This document shows, in pieces, positions 15,777-24,429 of a stretch of 44,189 nucleotides of DNA (the stretch's first letter is position 1; every line of letters begins with the position of its first letter). Under the pieces are notes generated by a model that searched no databases, was not told the origin of the DNA, and saw only the letters and a program-made list of their open reading frames with translations. The DNA comes from a bacterium (GTDB lineage Bacteria; CSSED10-310; JAFGSJ01), in contig JAFGSJ010000014.1 in assembly GCA_016934675.1 (NCBI GenBank), positions 1 through 44,189 on the forward strand. Reading direction: 5' to 3'. Both the position numbers and the translations under genes were made by a program.

Positions 15777-17195
15777 TTAGGTGTGAGGTATATGTTTTAA
15801 GGGGAAAGGGATAATAGACTCGATATCGTCGTGGTCAGTCATGAGCATAAGCAAGCGGTCCAGTCCCAGGGCTATGCCTCCTGCCGGCGGCATCCCGTGC
15901 TCCATTATCTTCAAGAAATCAACATCTATTGGCAGTTTTTGACAGCCTAGTTCAACTTTACGTTCTCGATCCAGCACGAAACGTTGATGCTGCTCATGAG
16001 GGTCATTCAATTCAGTATAGCCATTGGCCAATTCGATACCCTCGATATAGAGTTCGACTCTTTCAGCCAATCCCGGATCATTGTCCTTATACTTTGAAAG
16101 AGCTGCCAGGCGTGCCGGATAATCATAAAGCAAGAGGGGTTTGCCTCGACCCAACTCAGGCTCGATTTTTTCAAGGAATATCGCCAGAAAATGATCTTCC
16201 CAATCATTAAATGGATCAGAGCTGCAACTTATCCTGCGACCGAGTACTTTTTGCAAGAGTTCGACATCCTCCCAGTGATCTCGAGAAATACCGGCATATT
16301 TTTCAAATGCTTCTGCGACAGTCAATCGCTGCCAGGGTTTCGTCAAATCAATGGTCCGGCCCTTGTAACAAAAAGCCGTGCTATCGTGAAGCTCCCGGTT
16401 CAGACAAAGGAGCAGGTCTTCCAGGTCAGTCATCATGTCCAGATATGAGCCATAAGCTCTATACCATTCCAGAATCAGGAACTCAGGCTGATGAAAGAGG
16501 GTATATTCGCCATTGCGAAAGGAATGGGTCAGGGCAAATATTTTATCCATTCCGGCAGCTAAGGCCATTTTAAGGTAATATTCCGGCGAAGAGGGCAGAT
16601 ACAGTCTTCTCGATTGCCCTGTTTCAGAACGGTACATTGTCTGGAAAGGTTCCTGATGCAATTCAAGGTTCGGATACGCGACCAACAGAGGTGGGTCTAT
16701 CTCCAAGAAACCGTTATGTTCAAAGAACTGCCGGATGAGCTTAATTGCGAGTGAACGCATATGCAACAGTGATCTGAGTTCCCTGGCTTTCAGAAAGGGA
16801 CCTCTTAATGACGGGGTCAATAATTGAATCGAGGAGGCATAGAAAACAGAATCGGTAAGACTACCGGTTATTTCAACAAAATCACCCGTTTCGAGTGACT
16901 TGCACTGAGAGAATAACTCTGGTTGAGCCCCATGGCGGAATACAAAGACAAGCGAGCCACTCTCATCTTCGATAAAACCAAAAAAATCATGTGAACGTTT
17001 CTCGAAGTGTAATAAACGACCACTTACTGTGCCTGAAGTTGTAACCGGACCGATCTGATCAAGCCTATGTGTTCTTCCTGAGCGCGACGGATAGTATTGC
17101 TCGAAGCGTTTCCGCATCCTGTCATGGCAGTGTGCCTGTGTTGCCCTGCTTGGACTACGTTTACACCCTGCTTTCGTGCCTGGTTTTCTCACCAT
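15777..17195 (-). CDS. EpmA/GenX-like EF-P lysine ligase with N-terminal OB-fold
   Basis: 472 aa. Residues about 50-128 form an OB-fold (TTSGTVSGRL, FFGFIEDESGSLVFVFR, GDFVEITGSL) like that of lysyl-tRNA synthetase. Residues about 140-472 form a class II synthetase core. Motif 2 is FRNGEYTLFHQPEFLILEWYR; the E-W-Y-R ending is EpmA-like, whereas LysRS has M-E-F-Y-Q. Motif 3 is GGIALGLDRLLML, with Ala where LysRS usually has Gly, another EpmA trait. EpmA attaches (R)-beta-lysine to a Lys of EF-P; an EF-P with the matching loop is at 39909. Classical EpmA (about 325 aa) has no OB-fold, so the architecture is mixed. The start is uncertain: ATG 17117 is an alternative and neither has a good ribosome site. 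Confidence 0.85.
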   Translation of the reverse strand: MVRKPGTKAGCKRSPSRATQAHCHDRMRKRFEQYYPSRSGRTHRLDQIGPVTTSGTVSGRLLHFEKRSHDFFGFIEDESGSLVFVFRHGAQPELFSQCKSLETGDFVEITGSLTDSVFYASSIQLLTPSLRGPFLKARELRSLLHMRSLAIKLIRQFFEHNGFLEIDPPLLVAYPNLELHQEPFQTMYRSETGQSRRLYLPSSPEYYLKMALAAGMDKIFALTHSFRNGEYTLFHQPEFLILEWYRAYGSYLDMMTDLEDLLLCLNRELHDSTAFCYKGRTIDLTKPWQRLTVAEAFEKYAGISRDHWEDVELLQKVLGRRISCSSDPFNDWEDHFLAIFLEKIEPELGRGKPLLLYDYPARLAALSKYKDNDPGLAERVELYIEGIELANGYTELNDPHEQHQRFVLDRERKVELGCQKLPIDVDFLKIMEHGMPPAGGIALGLDRLLMLMTDHDDIESIIPFPLKHIPHT

Positions 17196-17283
17196 CTCTT
17201 AGTCACCGGATCATTTTTAATAGTATCGGGTATTCCTTCATTCTATGTACGCCGAGTTCTTTTTGTCAATTCCCTTTTTTCTC

Positions 17284-17313
17284 TTTACAGGAATGGAATA
17301 AGTCTGTTATTAT
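17284..17313 (+). promoter_or_regulatory. Candidate promoter for the PhzF-like gene
   Basis: TTTACA, 18-nt spacer, TATTAT, ending 64 nt before the start codon in the divergent region between the EpmA-like and PhzF-like genes. Confidence 0.45.
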
Positions 17314-17377
17314 ATAAAGACATTCATGATCTTGGTCGAGACATTGGTTGTTTGCATTGCCAAAGGGATTTAACGAC

Positions 17378-18292
17378 ATGCCGCACTCACTGAATTATTA
17401 TCATGTCGATGCCTTCACAACAAAGTTGTTTCAGGGTTATCCGATCGTCGTATTGACTCATGTCACCGATTTGACAGAAGTTGACATGCAGCTCATCGCC
17501 ACGGAACTGAAGAGCAACTCTGTCTTTCTTTTACCGTCCTTTCAGTTAGCCATGGCAAATTACCGATTACGTCATTTTACGGAAGAAGAAGAGGTTGATT
17601 TTTCTATTCAGGATGCGATCGCCTGTATGTGGGTCCTCAGTCAGGAGACAATCCTGCCCAGACCTATCAATGGTTCACTTTTCTATCGACTCGAGTTACC
17701 GACTCATGACTCGATCGCTCTTGAAATCAGATGCCGTCAGGGAGAAGTTGACAAGGTCTATTGTCCCATAGCAGTCCCGACCTTAAGAGAAGTGCCACGC
17801 ACAATCCTTGATGCCTTGGAGATTCTGTTGGGATCGGCCCATATGCCCATCATGGCTGGGAGCACTATCCGATTAGCTCTTGAAGCCGCATGCGTTCTTG
17901 TACCCATTAGCCCGGAAATAATACGGGCTGTGTCTTTTGATTCCACCTCCCTTGACCGTTTTTATCAGGATACCAACTTATCGATCTCCCTCATTTCGAG
18001 GCAAATCCAAGGAAAGGAGTCACCGGTTGTGCAGAGGACGTTCCGTAGTAAAGCCGTGATCTCAAAAGCCACGAATTGTGATGAAGCCATTGCCGCCGCT
18101 GTATTTCTCTTGAAAGAAGGCCAATGTGCACCGGGTATTAATAAGATCGATGTCCTTCAAGCTAGCGGTTTAATGAACCAGGGGGAGTTGTGCTGTGAAA
18201 TATTTTTCCAGAACGGGGTCTCTGTAGGATGTAAAGTGGGCGGCGCTACTGTCATGGTCTCATCAGGAACATTATTACTGAATGCTCATTAA
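17378..18292 (+). CDS. PhzF-family protein with degenerate active site
   Basis: 304 aa from ATG 17378, which follows AAGGGAT by 10 nt. The N-terminus YYHVDAFTTKLFQGYPIVV matches the PhzF opening (VDAF...F.GNP.AV). PhzF enzymes are isomerases/epimerases with a catalytic Glu in a S-E-T/S-x-F motif and a G-H-P/A segment. Here the first reads SNSVF, with Asn for Glu, and the second reads DFSIQDAIACM, without the Gly-His. The C-terminal lobe keeps a family-like ending (SVGCKVGGATVMVSSGTLLL), but the usual E-D-P-x-T-G-S-A segment is replaced. It is likely a non-catalytic or functionally changed member. It converges with the NIF3 gene; the stops are 26 nt apart. Confidence 0.75.
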   Translation: MPHSLNYYHVDAFTTKLFQGYPIVVLTHVTDLTEVDMQLIATELKSNSVFLLPSFQLAMANYRLRHFTEEEEVDFSIQDAIACMWVLSQETILPRPINGSLFYRLELPTHDSIALEIRCRQGEVDKVYCPIAVPTLREVPRTILDALEILLGSAHMPIMAGSTIRLALEAACVLVPISPEIIRAVSFDSTSLDRFYQDTNLSISLISRQIQGKESPVVQRTFRSKAVISKATNCDEAIAAAVFLLKEGQCAPGINKIDVLQASGLMNQGELCCEIFFQNGVSVGCKVGGATVMVSSGTLLLNAH

Positions 18293-18318
18293 TTCGAGTA
18301 TGACCGGGCGATGTTCGT

Positions 18319-19065
18319 TTATATTGGATTAGTAACTCGAATGAACTGATGTTGGAGTCCGAATGTGTTCTCGATATATTCGCCGAGGGCTTTCACGCCA
18401 AAAGTTTCCGTATTGTAATGACCTGCATTAATGAAATTCATAGCCAATTCTTCAGCGAGATAAGGAGTTGATTCGCTGATACCGCCACAGAGGAAAGTAT
18501 CGGCCCCGGCATTTTTAGCATCGATCAGGGCCTGATTGCCAGGGGAGCCTGACACGACAGCCACATTCGAGACCAGATCCGGTCCATAGCGAAGCACGAT
18601 TGGTTCCTGATGGATCCTTTGTTTTATGTGATCCAGCAAGAGAGTCAGGCGTCGTGGCGATTGCGGCGCAGCCAGATAGCCAAGATCAAACGTTCTCAGT
18701 CTGGTTAATTCGAGTATTTGACAGATAAGGGCATTATTTCCAAGATCAGGGTGGCAATCGAGTGGAAGGTGATAGGCACACAGATTGGCCTCGGCCTCAA
18801 GAAGCACTTTCAATCTGTCTCGGTTAGGTCCGATCAAGCGAAAGGGATGCCGGTCATTTTTCCAGAAGAGACCGTGGTGAACGATAATCAAATCCGCTCC
18901 AGCCTGGATGGCCCTTTGCAGGAAGGTCAAGTGAGCACTGACTCCGGTGATGACACAGGAAATTTCAGGTTTTCCCTCGACCTGTAATCCGTTGACGCAA
19001 TAGTCATCGAAATGATCAATGTTCAGTAATTCAGCAAGGTGGTCCAGTAAGTCAACCCGTAACAT
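18319..19065 (-). CDS. NIF3-family dinuclear metal-centre protein
   Basis: 248 aa, the usual length of the compact NIF3/YbgI form. Metal-binding motifs are in place: LIIVHHGLFW, CAYHLPLDCH and the C-terminal INAGHYNTETFGV. The family is annotated as GTP cyclohydrolase I type 2-like or metal chaperone, but its role is not settled. GGGGAG 5 nt upstream supports ATG 19065. It lies 52 nt downstream of the alpha-glucan phosphorylase on the same strand and may be cotranscribed. Confidence 0.92.
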   Translation of the reverse strand: MLRVDLLDHLAELLNIDHFDDYCVNGLQVEGKPEISCVITGVSAHLTFLQRAIQAGADLIIVHHGLFWKNDRHPFRLIGPNRDRLKVLLEAEANLCAYHLPLDCHPDLGNNALICQILELTRLRTFDLGYLAAPQSPRRLTLLLDHIKQRIHQEPIVLRYGPDLVSNVAVVSGSPGNQALIDAKNAGADTFLCGGISESTPYLAEELAMNFINAGHYNTETFGVKALGEYIENTFGLQHQFIRVTNPI

Positions 19066-19117
19066 GTTCTCCCCGCCCGAAGTCTCGATTGTTCTAGACT
19101 GGATTGGTCCATGGATA

Positions 19118-21694
19118 TTACTGTTGTTTGGCCCAGTCGGCCCATTTGATCAGGAGCATCTCATGCTTGACAGTCAGGCGTTGTACGTCCGGAATAACCC
19201 TGACCGTAAAGCCGATCCGTCCGCTTTTCTTACAAGGTAAAAGAGCTTCATACAATCCAACGGATTCACTATTTTTTTGAATCAATTGCATACTCATGGT
19301 ATCACCGACTCTGATAGTATCATTCGAGTCAAGTTGTCCGAAATACACTTCCACATTGAGATCATCAGGATCGAGTAGACCGAAATTGATTTCAGCTTGA
19401 ATTTTAAGTTTATTTCCGACTTTTAAGTGTTCGGTTGAATTCGTTGTAACCCGTAGAATTGCCAGGCCTTCCCAATTGTCTCTGATCTTATCTTTCCATT
19501 TACTGAGTTCATGTGCCTGTTGGAGATCGTTCTTTTGAAGGAACATGAGTCGTTGATGTGCCTTTAAATAAAAGCGTTCGAAGTATTCCATGACCATACG
19601 ATGCGTGTTAAAGGTGGGACCGAGTTTGGCCATTGAATGTTTCATCATGTCGATCCATTGTCGGGGAAGGCCGTCACGACCGCGAGTGTAGAAAGTCGGG
19701 ATGATCTCATTTTCGAGGAGTTTATAGATAGCACTGGCCTCGACCTCGTCCTGATATACGGTGTCGTTATATTCTTCACCGGAACCGATTGCCCAACCGA
19801 CATTATGGTCGAAACCCTCATTCCACCAGCCATCCAGAGTACTCATGTTCAGGATACCATTCGGAACTGCCTTCATGCCGCTGGTGCCGCTGGCTTCAAG
19901 GGGACGTCGTGGAGTATTGAGCCAGACATCGACCCCCTGGAGCATATATCGGGCCAGATTCATATTGTAGTCTTCCATGAAAACAATGTACCGCCGTAAA
20001 TCATAATCGCGGGCAAAATTGACGATTTGCTTGATGAATTCTTTGCCGGCATTATCGTGAGGATGCGCTTTACCGGCGAAAATGAATTGGACGGGCTTGT
20101 CACGTTCGAGTATCATTTTCTTCAATCGAGCCGGATCATGTAAAATGAGGTTTGCCCTTTTATACGTGGCAAATCGTCGTGCGAATCCGATGGTTAACGC
20201 ATCCGGTGAAAGAATTTCGTTGGCGGAATCAAGGTCACTCTTGGAAGCACCACGCTGGAGCAATTGATAGTACATTTTCCTTCGGACGAAGGCGATCAGT
20301 CGTTCACGGCGACGTTCATGGGTCCGCCATATTTCCTCGGAAGGTATTTCATAGACTCGTTCCCAGACACTCTGGTCTTCTGGTTGTTCTTTCCAGAGGG
20401 TCCCGAGATAACGATCAAAAAGCTGGGCTGTATCCTGAGAAATCCAGGATGGAAAATGGACCCCATTGGAAATTGAGGTAATGAATATTTCCTCTTCAGG
20501 TATGGAACCGAAAGCGTTTTTAAAAATCTTCCGAGAAGTTTGAGAATGCAATTTACTGACCCCATTGATCATAGGCGAATGGGTCGCAGCCAAGATAGCC
20601 ATATTGAAACCCGTACTTCGACCATCTACTGTGCCACGTCCCAGCTTCAGCAATGTTTCGATTTTCAAACCCAATTCCTGGGCATACTCCATGAAATAGT
20701 AGCGGATCTGCTCCTCGGAAAAAACGTCGAAACCAGCCGGTACCGGTGTATGGGTCGTAAAGACATTTCCGCCACCGGTTGCCTGTGCCGCAATTTTATA
20801 CGGTATTTTCATCCGCTGCATCAATTGCCGGTTCCTTTCGAGCACCTGAAAGGCGGAGTGCCCTTCATTCATGTGACAGACTGTGGGATACAAACCCATG
20901 GCATATAATGCCCGTATCCCGCCAATGCCCAGGAGTATCTCCTGTTTGATTCTCATGTTCGAGTCGCCACCATACAGTTTATCAGTTATATCCTGATCTT
21001 CACGACTGTTCTCGGGAATATTGCTATCCAGCAGGAACAGTGGAATACGACCGATCTGAATTTTCCAGATACGAGCGTAAACCGGATGATTATTGATCTG
21101 GACCGATATCTTCAACGACATGCCATCGCTATCTAAAACCTGGGTCAGCGGCAGGTTGTAAAAATCATTAATCGGATAAGATTCCTGTTGCCAACCATCG
21201 ATATTCAAATACTGTTGAAAGTAACCTTCCTGATAGAGTAAGCCAACACCGACCAGAGGTAATCCCAAATCACTCGCCGATTTCAAATGATCTCCTGACA
21301 AGACCCCCAAGCCACCGGAGTAAACAGGCAAACACTCATTGATGCCATATTCCATGGAGAAATAGGCGATGAGCATATCAGGATTATCTTCCTTATAATT
21401 TTTCTGGAACCAGGTCGGACCGTTGAGATATGATGTGAAATACTCTGAGACTCGATCAAGATGACTCAAAAAGGAATCATTCTTACTCAAAACGTCAAAA
21501 CGCTCTTGAGCTATAATGCCGAGTAGCTGGACAGGATTATGATTCACTTCTTCCCATTTTTCCCGGTCAATTCTTCTAAAAAGCTCGATCGCGTCATGAT
21601 TCCAGGACCACATCATGTTCCTGGCGATTGCCTCCAAGAATGCCAGACGTTTCGGTAATGATGGTGCAACAGTAAAAGAAGCAAATTTCGGCAT
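19118..21694 (-). CDS. glgP: Alpha-glucan (glycogen/maltodextrin) phosphorylase
   Basis: 858 aa, GT35 family of the type found in Thermotoga and many anaerobes, which begins with a domain including MMWSWNHDAIELFRRID. The pyridoxal phosphate Lys is about residue 608 in EASGTSGMKAVPNG. Substrate and PLP motifs include FSMEYGINECLPVYSGGLG, GDHLKSASDLG and NEGHSAFQVLER. It releases glucose-1-phosphate from storage glucan in the cytoplasm. GAGGAG about 10 nt upstream supports the start. The C-terminal ~130 residues form an additional beta-rich domain seen in this subfamily. It is in line with the response regulator gene 78 nt upstream and NIF3 downstream. Confidence 0.96.
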   Translation of the reverse strand: MPKFASFTVAPSLPKRLAFLEAIARNMMWSWNHDAIELFRRIDREKWEEVNHNPVQLLGIIAQERFDVLSKNDSFLSHLDRVSEYFTSYLNGPTWFQKNYKEDNPDMLIAYFSMEYGINECLPVYSGGLGVLSGDHLKSASDLGLPLVGVGLLYQEGYFQQYLNIDGWQQESYPINDFYNLPLTQVLDSDGMSLKISVQINNHPVYARIWKIQIGRIPLFLLDSNIPENSREDQDITDKLYGGDSNMRIKQEILLGIGGIRALYAMGLYPTVCHMNEGHSAFQVLERNRQLMQRMKIPYKIAAQATGGGNVFTTHTPVPAGFDVFSEEQIRYYFMEYAQELGLKIETLLKLGRGTVDGRSTGFNMAILAATHSPMINGVSKLHSQTSRKIFKNAFGSIPEEEIFITSISNGVHFPSWISQDTAQLFDRYLGTLWKEQPEDQSVWERVYEIPSEEIWRTHERRRERLIAFVRRKMYYQLLQRGASKSDLDSANEILSPDALTIGFARRFATYKRANLILHDPARLKKMILERDKPVQFIFAGKAHPHDNAGKEFIKQIVNFARDYDLRRYIVFMEDYNMNLARYMLQGVDVWLNTPRRPLEASGTSGMKAVPNGILNMSTLDGWWNEGFDHNVGWAIGSGEEYNDTVYQDEVEASAIYKLLENEIIPTFYTRGRDGLPRQWIDMMKHSMAKLGPTFNTHRMVMEYFERFYLKAHQRLMFLQKNDLQQAHELSKWKDKIRDNWEGLAILRVTTNSTEHLKVGNKLKIQAEINFGLLDPDDLNVEVYFGQLDSNDTIRVGDTMSMQLIQKNSESVGLYEALLPCKKSGRIGFTVRVIPDVQRLTVKHEMLLIKWADWAKQQ

Positions 21695-21772
21695 TTCAAT
21701 CTTCTCCTCGTGTTCTCATACTCGTGTTCATGAATATAGAATCCAAAAATGATCTTCACCCGGAACAATCAG

Positions 21773-22789
21773 TCATTTTTCATGGATGAGATTATCAAGG
21801 ACATGAAGCAATTTTTCCTTTTCGATTGGTTTTTGCATGTAAAAATTCGCTCCCAATTTAAAAGCGTGCCCCTGGTCTTTTGTGAGTGGACGTGCACTCA
21901 GGATGATAATCGGGACATTGTCAAACTCCTTTTCCGCTCTCATGATCTCGATGAATTCATATCCATTCAGTTCTGGCATCATCAGATCAACCAGAATGAC
22001 ATCCGGGATGATCTCCTTACATTTTTTCATGCCCTCGAGGCCGTTATCAGCGGTTAAAACGCGATAGCCTTCCGCTTCAAGAATTGTTTTGAGAATCCTG
22101 ATGATAAAAGGTTCATCATCAATGACCAAAATGGTGCCCATGTAACCTTTTCGTGCCGGATCGAGAGAGTTCTGGTCCCCTGTGTCGGGTGACTGCTCAT
22201 CAATGGCTTGCTCATCTTCTCGCTCATCACCGATCATTACCTGGTCATCCTGTGAAGGGACTAATTCGAGTGATTGGTCAACATCGAGCCCGTCAGGCTG
22301 ACTCAATTGTGTGGGCGAGGGTTGTTCCTGAACGGCTTCTGGCGAAGAAACTTGCCCGCTGTCTGATACATGATCACCAAGATCATCAGCTGCTCGGTGC
22401 AGAGAGGAATCCTGCCTTTTCAAAAGAGTAAACACCGATTCTATCATCCGATCGAGTGCATAAGGTCGCGAAAGGTAACCATCAAGATTGGGATTGTAAA
22501 ATTCGATTGATTCTTCGGTATAAGGCGGGTCCAAAACAAAGAGAAAGGGTTGATGGAAATCTTTGATCTTACGGCGAATACCACCAACAATATCACCTGG
22601 TTTAATGCCAGCTTGGAGCTGATCGATGATGACCAGGTCCGGCGGCGTCAGGATGATATGTTTCAAAGCATCCTTGAGTACAACATAACTGTAGACCACG
22701 ACATTTTTCGTCTCAAGCACAAATTTCAAGGCATCAGAACCCAGCGCATCCTGATTGATGATAACAACAGTATCAACTCCTTGGTTCAT
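21773..22789 (-). CDS. Response regulator with a pseudo-receiver and a canonical receiver
   Basis: 338 aa. The N-terminal domain (about 1-125) folds like a receiver but has NQD instead of the acidic pair and Arg (YLSRPY) instead of the invariant Lys, though Asp56 remains; it is probably not phosphorylated normally. An acidic, Gln/Pro-rich linker (about 126-215) follows. The C-terminal receiver (about 218-338) is complete: TILVIDDEPF, ILVDLMMPELNGYEF and YMQKPI. There is no DNA-binding output. The start ATG overlaps the greA stop by 4 nt (ATGA) and AAGGAGAG lies 5 nt upstream, so it is coupled to greA. The cognate kinase is not identified. Confidence 0.88.
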   Translation of the reverse strand: MNQGVDTVVIINQDALGSDALKFVLETKNVVVYSYVVLKDALKHIILTPPDLVIIDQLQAGIKPGDIVGGIRRKIKDFHQPFLFVLDPPYTEESIEFYNPNLDGYLSRPYALDRMIESVFTLLKRQDSSLHRAADDLGDHVSDSGQVSSPEAVQEQPSPTQLSQPDGLDVDQSLELVPSQDDQVMIGDEREDEQAIDEQSPDTGDQNSLDPARKGYMGTILVIDDEPFIIRILKTILEAEGYRVLTADNGLEGMKKCKEIIPDVILVDLMMPELNGYEFIEIMRAEKEFDNVPIIILSARPLTKDQGHAFKLGANFYMQKPIEKEKLLHVLDNLIHEK

Positions 22790-23271
22790 TTGCTCTCCTT
22801 GAAATTATGGATACTAAGAAAAGACAGTATCTCGAAATTTTTCAAACCTTGTGGAGTGCGGACCTGGATTTCATCCCCGTCGATCTTTCCGAGTAAGGCT
22901 TGGGCCATAGGTGATTGTACTGAAATGTAACCGATTTCCGGCTTGGTCTGCTCAGCCATAACCAAGCGATAGACCTTTTCCTCATCCGTATCCAAGTCCT
23001 TTATTCTAACCTCAGAACCCAAGCCAATTTCGTCACTCGGGAGCGAGGAAATGTTGATCATCGATAGATCGGATAAGCGTTTCGATAACTGGCCCAACCG
23101 AATTCTCACGAATTCCTGGCGTTCGAGAGCAGCCTTATAATCTGCATTTTCGCTTAAATCACCCAGTTCGACCGCCTTTTGAATCATTTGTGGGAGCACT
23201 ACCCGCAACTCATGTTGCAATTTTTGGATCTCAGTCTGGACAATCTGTCTGGCATCATCAATCATATCCAT
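22786..23271 (-). CDS. greA: Transcript cleavage factor GreA
   Basis: 161 aa, the normal GreA size. The coiled-coil tip carries the catalytic acidic loop GDLSENADYKAALERQ, and the C-terminal domain has ISVQSPMAQALLGKIDGDEI. It rescues backtracked RNA polymerase by stimulating transcript cleavage. GAGGTC lies about 6-9 nt upstream of ATG 23271. It is unusual that the next gene, a response regulator, overlaps its stop by 4 nt. Confidence 0.95.
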   Translation of the reverse strand: MDMIDDARQIVQTEIQKLQHELRVVLPQMIQKAVELGDLSENADYKAALERQEFVRIRLGQLSKRLSDLSMINISSLPSDEIGLGSEVRIKDLDTDEEKVYRLVMAEQTKPEIGYISVQSPMAQALLGKIDGDEIQVRTPQGLKNFEILSFLSIHNFKESK

Positions 23272-23393
23272 ACATGACCTCGAAGGCTAAAGCGTATTGT
23301 TTAATGTTCAATACGTAACAGTGCACTCGCTGCATTGTTATGTGCAAAAATTCCCTGGCCTATTCTACAAAATGAAAAAGCAAATGTCTAGCA

Positions 23394-23440
23394 GAATCAC
23401 CGAAACATGTCTCAGACCCGGAAACATGACGGGGTGATTC
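23394..23440 (-). repeat. Inverted repeat after the CarS-like gene
   Basis: GAATCACC (23394-23401) and GGTGATTC (23433-23440) are perfect inverted arms. Inside, CATGT and ACATG can form a second short stem. It lies 18 nt beyond the stop of the CarS-like gene on the minus strand; no T run follows. Confidence 0.35.
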
Positions 23441-23457
23441 CACGATTCTGTTAACGA

Positions 23458-24054
23458 TCAATGGGGAGTTTGTCGCATGCCCAGAGCATAACCGATATAT
23501 CCAATGAGTATATGGAGAACCAGCGTCATGAAAATCGAAAAAAAGACTACATCAAGATGTCCCAGAACAGAAAAATGCGGGACAAGCATCATCAATAGCC
23601 ATGCTCCGACCAAGAGATCAAGCTGATCATACAACCTAAAGAGGACCCCAATGAAGTCTGATCTCTGTTGGCCCGCACCGATGCCGATCTGTCGCTTCAG
23701 GAGGCTATTGGGTAGTTCTCCCAGAATCATACCCACTCCCAGGGCCAATCCGACATGGAGAGGAGAAACGACAGTGTAATTAACAATCGTAATCCCATGA
23801 AAAAACGACGACATATCAAATAAGAGCCTGTGGACATAAGCAAAAATAACGGTCCCGACCACTGAAACAAACAATCCCCGCCAGGTCTTGTTTGCTCCAA
23901 ATAAGGGCTTGTCCCGGACCTTGGCACCGCCGTCCAATGGCTTCTTCAACCCTTGAAACCAATCGTATTTCAATACGAAACCATGAAGAATTGCCGCAAA
24001 AATAATCGGCGTTCCGAAATGAAATGTCCTGAGAAAAAGGTCCCAGAGATTCAT
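23458..24054 (-). CDS. CarS-like (CDP-archaeol synthase family) membrane protein
   Basis: 198 aa from ATG 24054, with AAAGGTGA 6 nt upstream (a TTG one codon earlier is less likely). It has four to five hydrophobic helices. The cytidylyltransferase signature is recognisable: LDGGAKVRDKPLFGANKTWRG, then LGELPNSLLKRQIGIGAG and a later YDQLDLLVGAW. These match the CarS family (PF01864), which transfers CMP to a lipid alcohol or phosphate. In archaea the substrate is digeranylgeranylglyceryl phosphate; in bacteria it is generally unknown. It lies in the inner membrane. It is 186 nt upstream of greA on the same strand, with an inverted repeat between them. Confidence 0.82.
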   Translation of the reverse strand: MNLWDLFLRTFHFGTPIIFAAILHGFVLKYDWFQGLKKPLDGGAKVRDKPLFGANKTWRGLFVSVVGTVIFAYVHRLLFDMSSFFHGITIVNYTVVSPLHVGLALGVGMILGELPNSLLKRQIGIGAGQQRSDFIGVLFRLYDQLDLLVGAWLLMMLVPHFSVLGHLDVVFFSIFMTLVLHILIGYIGYALGMRQTPH

Positions 24055-24429
24055 CAATTCACCTTTCCGCTGTGTGGTTCAATATTGCCTGTCTCTGTCT
24101 TGATTGGGAGTAGACCGTCCTGAGCGCCACTGCACATATGAATGACCAACTCCGCCTGAGGACTAAGGTTGCCTTACCCAGCTCAAACAGGGTCTGATTG
24201 GTTAGCTGGTAAGGGTTCACATTCATTCCATTTGCATCACAATAAGTTAGTTCGCTTTTCCACAGATTTTGGGGAAAATGATGGATTTCAATTTATTGAC
24301 AATAAGTTACTCCCCGGTATAACTCTGGACAGAAGCTTCCCCGCCTCCAGGCCTGCATAGAAACCTGTAAGTATTGTGCTCCCCAGAATTCTGAACAGGA
24401 GAATCCCCAGATGTACGCTCGTGCAGAAG
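24055..24429. other. 375-nt intergenic region with hairpin, direct repeat and an orphan promoter-like site
   Basis: No gene seen. It contains an inverted repeat CCTTACCCAGCT (24172-24183) with AGCTGGTAAGG (24204-24214), pairing over 11 bp with one bulged C. An 11-nt direct repeat ACAATAAGTTA occurs at 24239-24249 and 24299-24309. A plus-strand promoter-like sequence is at 24296-24323. Confidence 0.5.
24296..24323 (+). promoter_or_regulatory. Orphan promoter-like sequence facing antisense to sdhB
   Basis: TTGACA, 16-nt spacer, TATAAC. It reads toward the 3' end of the minus-strand sdhB gene with no plus-strand gene downstream. The -35 overlaps the second copy of ACAATAAGTTA. Confidence 0.35.

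Noticed and set aside
24169..24360. A 63-codon plus-strand frame in the sdhB-CarS gap
   Set aside because: No ribosome site or recognisable motif; the region looks regulatory rather than coding.
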